A stretch of 9,608 nucleotides of DNA, from positions 1 through 9,608 of the forward strand of contig NZNP01000123.1 in assembly GCA_002694945.1 (NCBI GenBank), given 5' to 3'. Below the pieces are notes generated by a model. That model made no database searches. It worked only from the letters and a program-made list of their open reading frames with translations, and was not told the origin of the DNA. Positions 7,500 through 9,608 of the stretch are shown here, piece after piece. This DNA comes from Gammaproteobacteria bacterium. Its GTDB lineage: Bacteria > Pseudomonadota > Gammaproteobacteria > Pseudomonadales > Azotimanducaceae. Numbering within the stretch: the first letter of the stretch is position 1; each line of letters starts with the position of its first letter. Both the position numbers and the translations under genes were made by a program.

Positions 7500-8815
7500 G
7501 CGGACATAGGACAGATCTGCGCTTTATGCCCGATACCTACGCGGCAGAAGTTGAAAATTTACCTTTGACGAGCCACGCAATCTTATGGTGCACAACCGCA
7601 TTCATAATAATTGCCATCACTTGGGCGAATATCGCGAAGCTCGACGAAATTTCGCGAGCAAACGGGCGCGTTATCCCCTCAAGTCAAATACAGATAGTCC
7701 AGAACCTTGAAGGCGGAATTCTCACCAAAGTTCTCGTCAAAGCAGGCGACAAAGTAGGAAAGTCCCAAAAACTGCTGCTTTTAGACGACACTCGATTCGC
7801 CTCGTCTTTTCGGGAGGGCAAATTGACCACACACGCACTCGAAGCTCGAATCGCAAGATTAGAAGCTGAAATTTCAGGCAAGCCCTTCGAAACGATTGCT
7901 GATTTTCCCCTCGAGCATGAAATGATTCTCAAAGATGAAATCTTACTGTACAAATCCCGGGGCAATGAACTGAACTCAGCAAAAGACATACTAAAACAAC
8001 AGCTCACCCAGTATAAACAAGGCCTAGCTGAACTCCATGCTACTCAGAACACGCTTTCAAGAAACGCGGAATTAGCTAAACAAGAGTTGACTCTTACGCA
8101 ACCACTGGTCGAAAAAGGAGCCGTCTCACAAGTTGAATTACTGCGATTACAAGCAGCTGTTAACGAAACCTTGGGCCAATTGGAAGAAACTCGGTTAGCT
8201 ATTCCCGCGGCGGTGGCTGCAGTTGCTGAAGCAGACCGAAAGATTCAAGAAAAGCAACAACAGTTTATAAGCGCATCTCAAGCTGAGTTGAACGATGCTA
8301 AAACTGAATTGAGCCGCTTACAAATATCTAACATCGCCCTAGAAGACAGAGTCCAGCGTACCGCAGTCCGATCACCCGTAGATGGAACCGTCAATCAAGT
8401 TTTAGTCAATACAGTCGGCGCCGTGATTCAACCAGGCATGGATCTAATTGAAATTGTTCCGACTAATGACACGTTGCTTATCGAGGCTAGAATAAGACCA
8501 TCAGATATAGCCTTTATTCATCCAGGACAAAAAGCGACTGTCAAGTTAACTGCCTACGATTTTTCTATCTACGGCGGTCTCGATGCAGTGCTTGAACTGA
8601 TCAGTGCAGACTCAATCATTGACGAACGAGGAGAGCATTTTTTCAAAATACAAGTTAGGACAAACAAAAATCACTTGGGCACTGACGAAAATCCATTACC
8701 AATAATCCCTGGAATGGTCGCGACCGTAGACATCATGACTGGTCAAAAAACCGTTATGGATTACATACTTAAGCCACTAAGAAGAGCGCAAGCCGCCGCT
8801 TTGTCAGAGAGATAG
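7496..8815 (+). CDS. HlyD-family membrane-fusion protein of a type I secretion system (LapC-like)
   Basis: Periplasmic adaptor that joins the ABC transporter to a TolC-like outer-membrane channel. The 439 residues show a short cytoplasmic N-terminus, one membrane anchor (about 28-46) and a first lipoyl half (IVQNLEGGILTKVLVKAGDK, 67-86). A long helical hairpin rich in Glu, Gln, Leu and Ala (about 103-285) has its turn near EKGAVSQVEL (206-215). The second lipoyl half is VRSPVDGTVNQVLV (291-304). A beta-barrel region follows, and the HlyD C-terminal signature is PIIPGMVATVDIMTGQKTVMDYILKPL (the first 20 residues start at 402). The ATGA overlap with the transporter stop indicates translational coupling; AGG at 7484-7486 is a weak ribosome site. 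Length is normal for the family. No outer-membrane channel gene follows, because the next gene is convergent, so TolC is presumably supplied from elsewhere. Confidence 0.95.
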   Translation: MSGHRTDLRFMPDTYAAEVENLPLTSHAILWCTTAFIIIAITWANIAKLDEISRANGRVIPSSQIQIVQNLEGGILTKVLVKAGDKVGKSQKLLLLDDTRFASSFREGKLTTHALEARIARLEAEISGKPFETIADFPLEHEMILKDEILLYKSRGNELNSAKDILKQQLTQYKQGLAELHATQNTLSRNAELAKQELTLTQPLVEKGAVSQVELLRLQAAVNETLGQLEETRLAIPAAVAAVAEADRKIQEKQQQFISASQAELNDAKTELSRLQISNIALEDRVQRTAVRSPVDGTVNQVLVNTVGAVIQPGMDLIEIVPTNDTLLIEARIRPSDIAFIHPGQKATVKLTAYDFSIYGGLDAVLELISADSIIDERGEHFFKIQVRTNKNHLGTDENPLPIIPGMVATVDIMTGQKTVMDYILKPLRRAQAAALSER

Positions 8816-8953
8816 CTGAGCTATGGCTAGGATGAGTCCTTATTTCACTTAAACAAACAGAGAGGTAGTGGGAGACACCGATAATTCACGAACGCCTGAT
8901 ATAGTCCTGAGATTTCGATAGGAATAAGGAGAATACATTACTCCTCTTTATAA

Positions 8954-9608
8954 CTACTCCCCTCTGAAAACCGGTTTACGTTTCTCTCTAAATGCTAAAC
9001 GCCCCTCTTTGTAATCCTCGCTATCGAAACATGCATCAATCATCTGTCTAATAATGGATAAGTCTCTTTGCTCCGGATCTTTTTGGCTTTCGTTAATAGC
9101 CGCTTTGGCGGCCCTAATAGTCAAAGGCGCGTTTCCTGCAATCAGCTCGGCATAGTTTCTCACCTCTTTTTCGAGATCGCTATACGCATAAATCTTATTA
9201 ATAAGTCCCATACCCAGCGCCTCGTCAGCATTCATAAATCTGGCACTAAACATGATATCTTTAGCCTTTGCCGGACCCACGAGTTGTGACAATCTTACGA
9301 GGCCCTCGTACTCATACCCCAGCCCCAACTTCGCCGCAGGAATTCCAAACGTAGAGTCTGGTGTCGCAAATCGGATATCAGCACTCAATGCCGTAGCTAA
9401 GCCACCTCCAATACAATAACCCTGAATCATGGCAATCATAGGCTTATCGATTCTCGCCAACCAGCGGTTCGCTGCTGACATCGTCTTACCGTAGGTCTCT
9501 TTTTGCACCGCAGTGGATCGTTTAGTATCAAACTCTGATATGTCTGCACCCGACACAAAAGCCTGTTCCCCAGCACCTTTGAGTACGACCACACGGACAT
9601 CTTCATCA
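8954..9608 (-). CDS. Enoyl-CoA hydratase/isomerase (crotonase) family protein, 5' truncated
   Basis: Crotonase-fold enzyme acting on acyl-CoA thioesters. The frame stays open to the right edge (adding DEDVR before the GTG at 9590-9592), so the N-terminal part, about 40 residues, lies outside the window and that GTG is not the start. Numbering from that GTG, the oxyanion-hole segments are AFVSGADISEF (11-21) and GYCIGGGLATALS (58-70), and the C-terminal trimerisation helices end FREKRKPVFRGE. The two glutamates of classical enoyl-CoA hydratase (rat Glu144 and Glu164) align by eye with Ala86 in FGIPAAKLG and Asp112 in AKAKDIMFSAR. The reaction may therefore not be simple hydration; a lyase, hydrolase or isomerase is possible. 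It converges on the secretion operon and no partner gene is visible. Family assignment is secure, substrate unknown. Confidence 0.93.
   Translation of the reverse strand, partial: DEDVRVVVLKGAGEQAFVSGADISEFDTKRSTAVQKETYGKTMSAANRWLARIDKPMIAMIQGYCIGGGLATALSADIRFATPDSTFGIPAAKLGLGYEYEGLVRLSQLVGPAKAKDIMFSARFMNADEALGMGLINKIYAYSDLEKEVRNYAELIAGNAPLTIRAAKAAINESQKDPEQRDLSIIRQMIDACFDSEDYKEGRLAFREKRKPVFRGE

Noticed and set aside
8812..8824. Small palindrome ATAGC-TGA-GCTAT at the end of the adaptor gene
   Set aside because: A five-base AT-rich stem overlapping the stop codon, without a following T-run, is not a credible terminator.
8927..8945. AGGAG / CTCCT hairpin with a nine-base loop between the convergent adaptor and crotonase genes
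   Set aside because: It is well placed for a bidirectional terminator, but the stem is only five or six pairs and the downstream T-tract is poor on both strands. A longer-range pair, TCCTTATT (8837-8844) with AATAAGGA (8923-8930), is equally unproven.

Overview
The window reads as ordinary chromosomal DNA from a free-living, aerobic gammaproteobacterium or close relative with moderate G+C. This rests on a Gram-negative type II citrate synthase, an inner-membrane type I secretion pair of the kind used by Gram-negative bacteria, fatty-acid oxidation enzymes, and short intergenic gaps. I see no IS elements, integrases, tRNAs, rRNAs or CRISPR arrays. The organism assignment is inference from protein character; I could run no search.

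Left part (1-3659, + strand): the 3' part of citrate synthase (gltA) is followed at gaps of 22, 18 and about 15 bases by a cytoplasmic cyclophilin, a D-2-hydroxyacid dehydrogenase (hydroxypyruvate/glyoxylate reductase type) and an acyl-CoA dehydrogenase. The spacing suggests one transcript. Starts after gltA are weak: TTG, GTG, and either TTG or ATG. The acyl-CoA dehydrogenase makes enoyl-CoA and FADH2, beta-oxidation gives acetyl-CoA, and citrate synthase consumes it. The cyclophilin is probably a housekeeping passenger.

Middle (3660-5390): a minus-strand CoxE-like VWA protein carries an unusual (Gly-Glu)12 linker coded by a hexanucleotide repeat at 4626-4697. Its usual MoxR ATPase partner is not adjacent. 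A 327-base divergent region (5064-5390) separates it from the secretion genes. It holds an inverted repeat and an extended -10 box placed so that the secretion transcript would begin at or next to its ATG, a candidate leaderless mRNA.

Right part (5391-8815, + strand): a LapB/LssB-type type I secretion ABC transporter with a C39-like N-terminal domain lacking the peptidase motif overlaps by 4 bases with a HlyD/LapC-type membrane-fusion protein. The outer-membrane channel and secreted substrate are not in the window.

Right edge (8954-9608, - strand): the C-terminal part of a crotonase-fold enoyl-CoA hydratase-like protein, converging on the secretion operon and truncated by the window edge. 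Both standard catalytic glutamates appear substituted.

Nothing here looks like a wholly undescribed system. The points most worth a second look are the candidate leaderless secretion operon, the GE-repeat VWA protein without an adjacent MoxR, the inverted repeat between the divergent genes, and the crotonase active-site substitutions.
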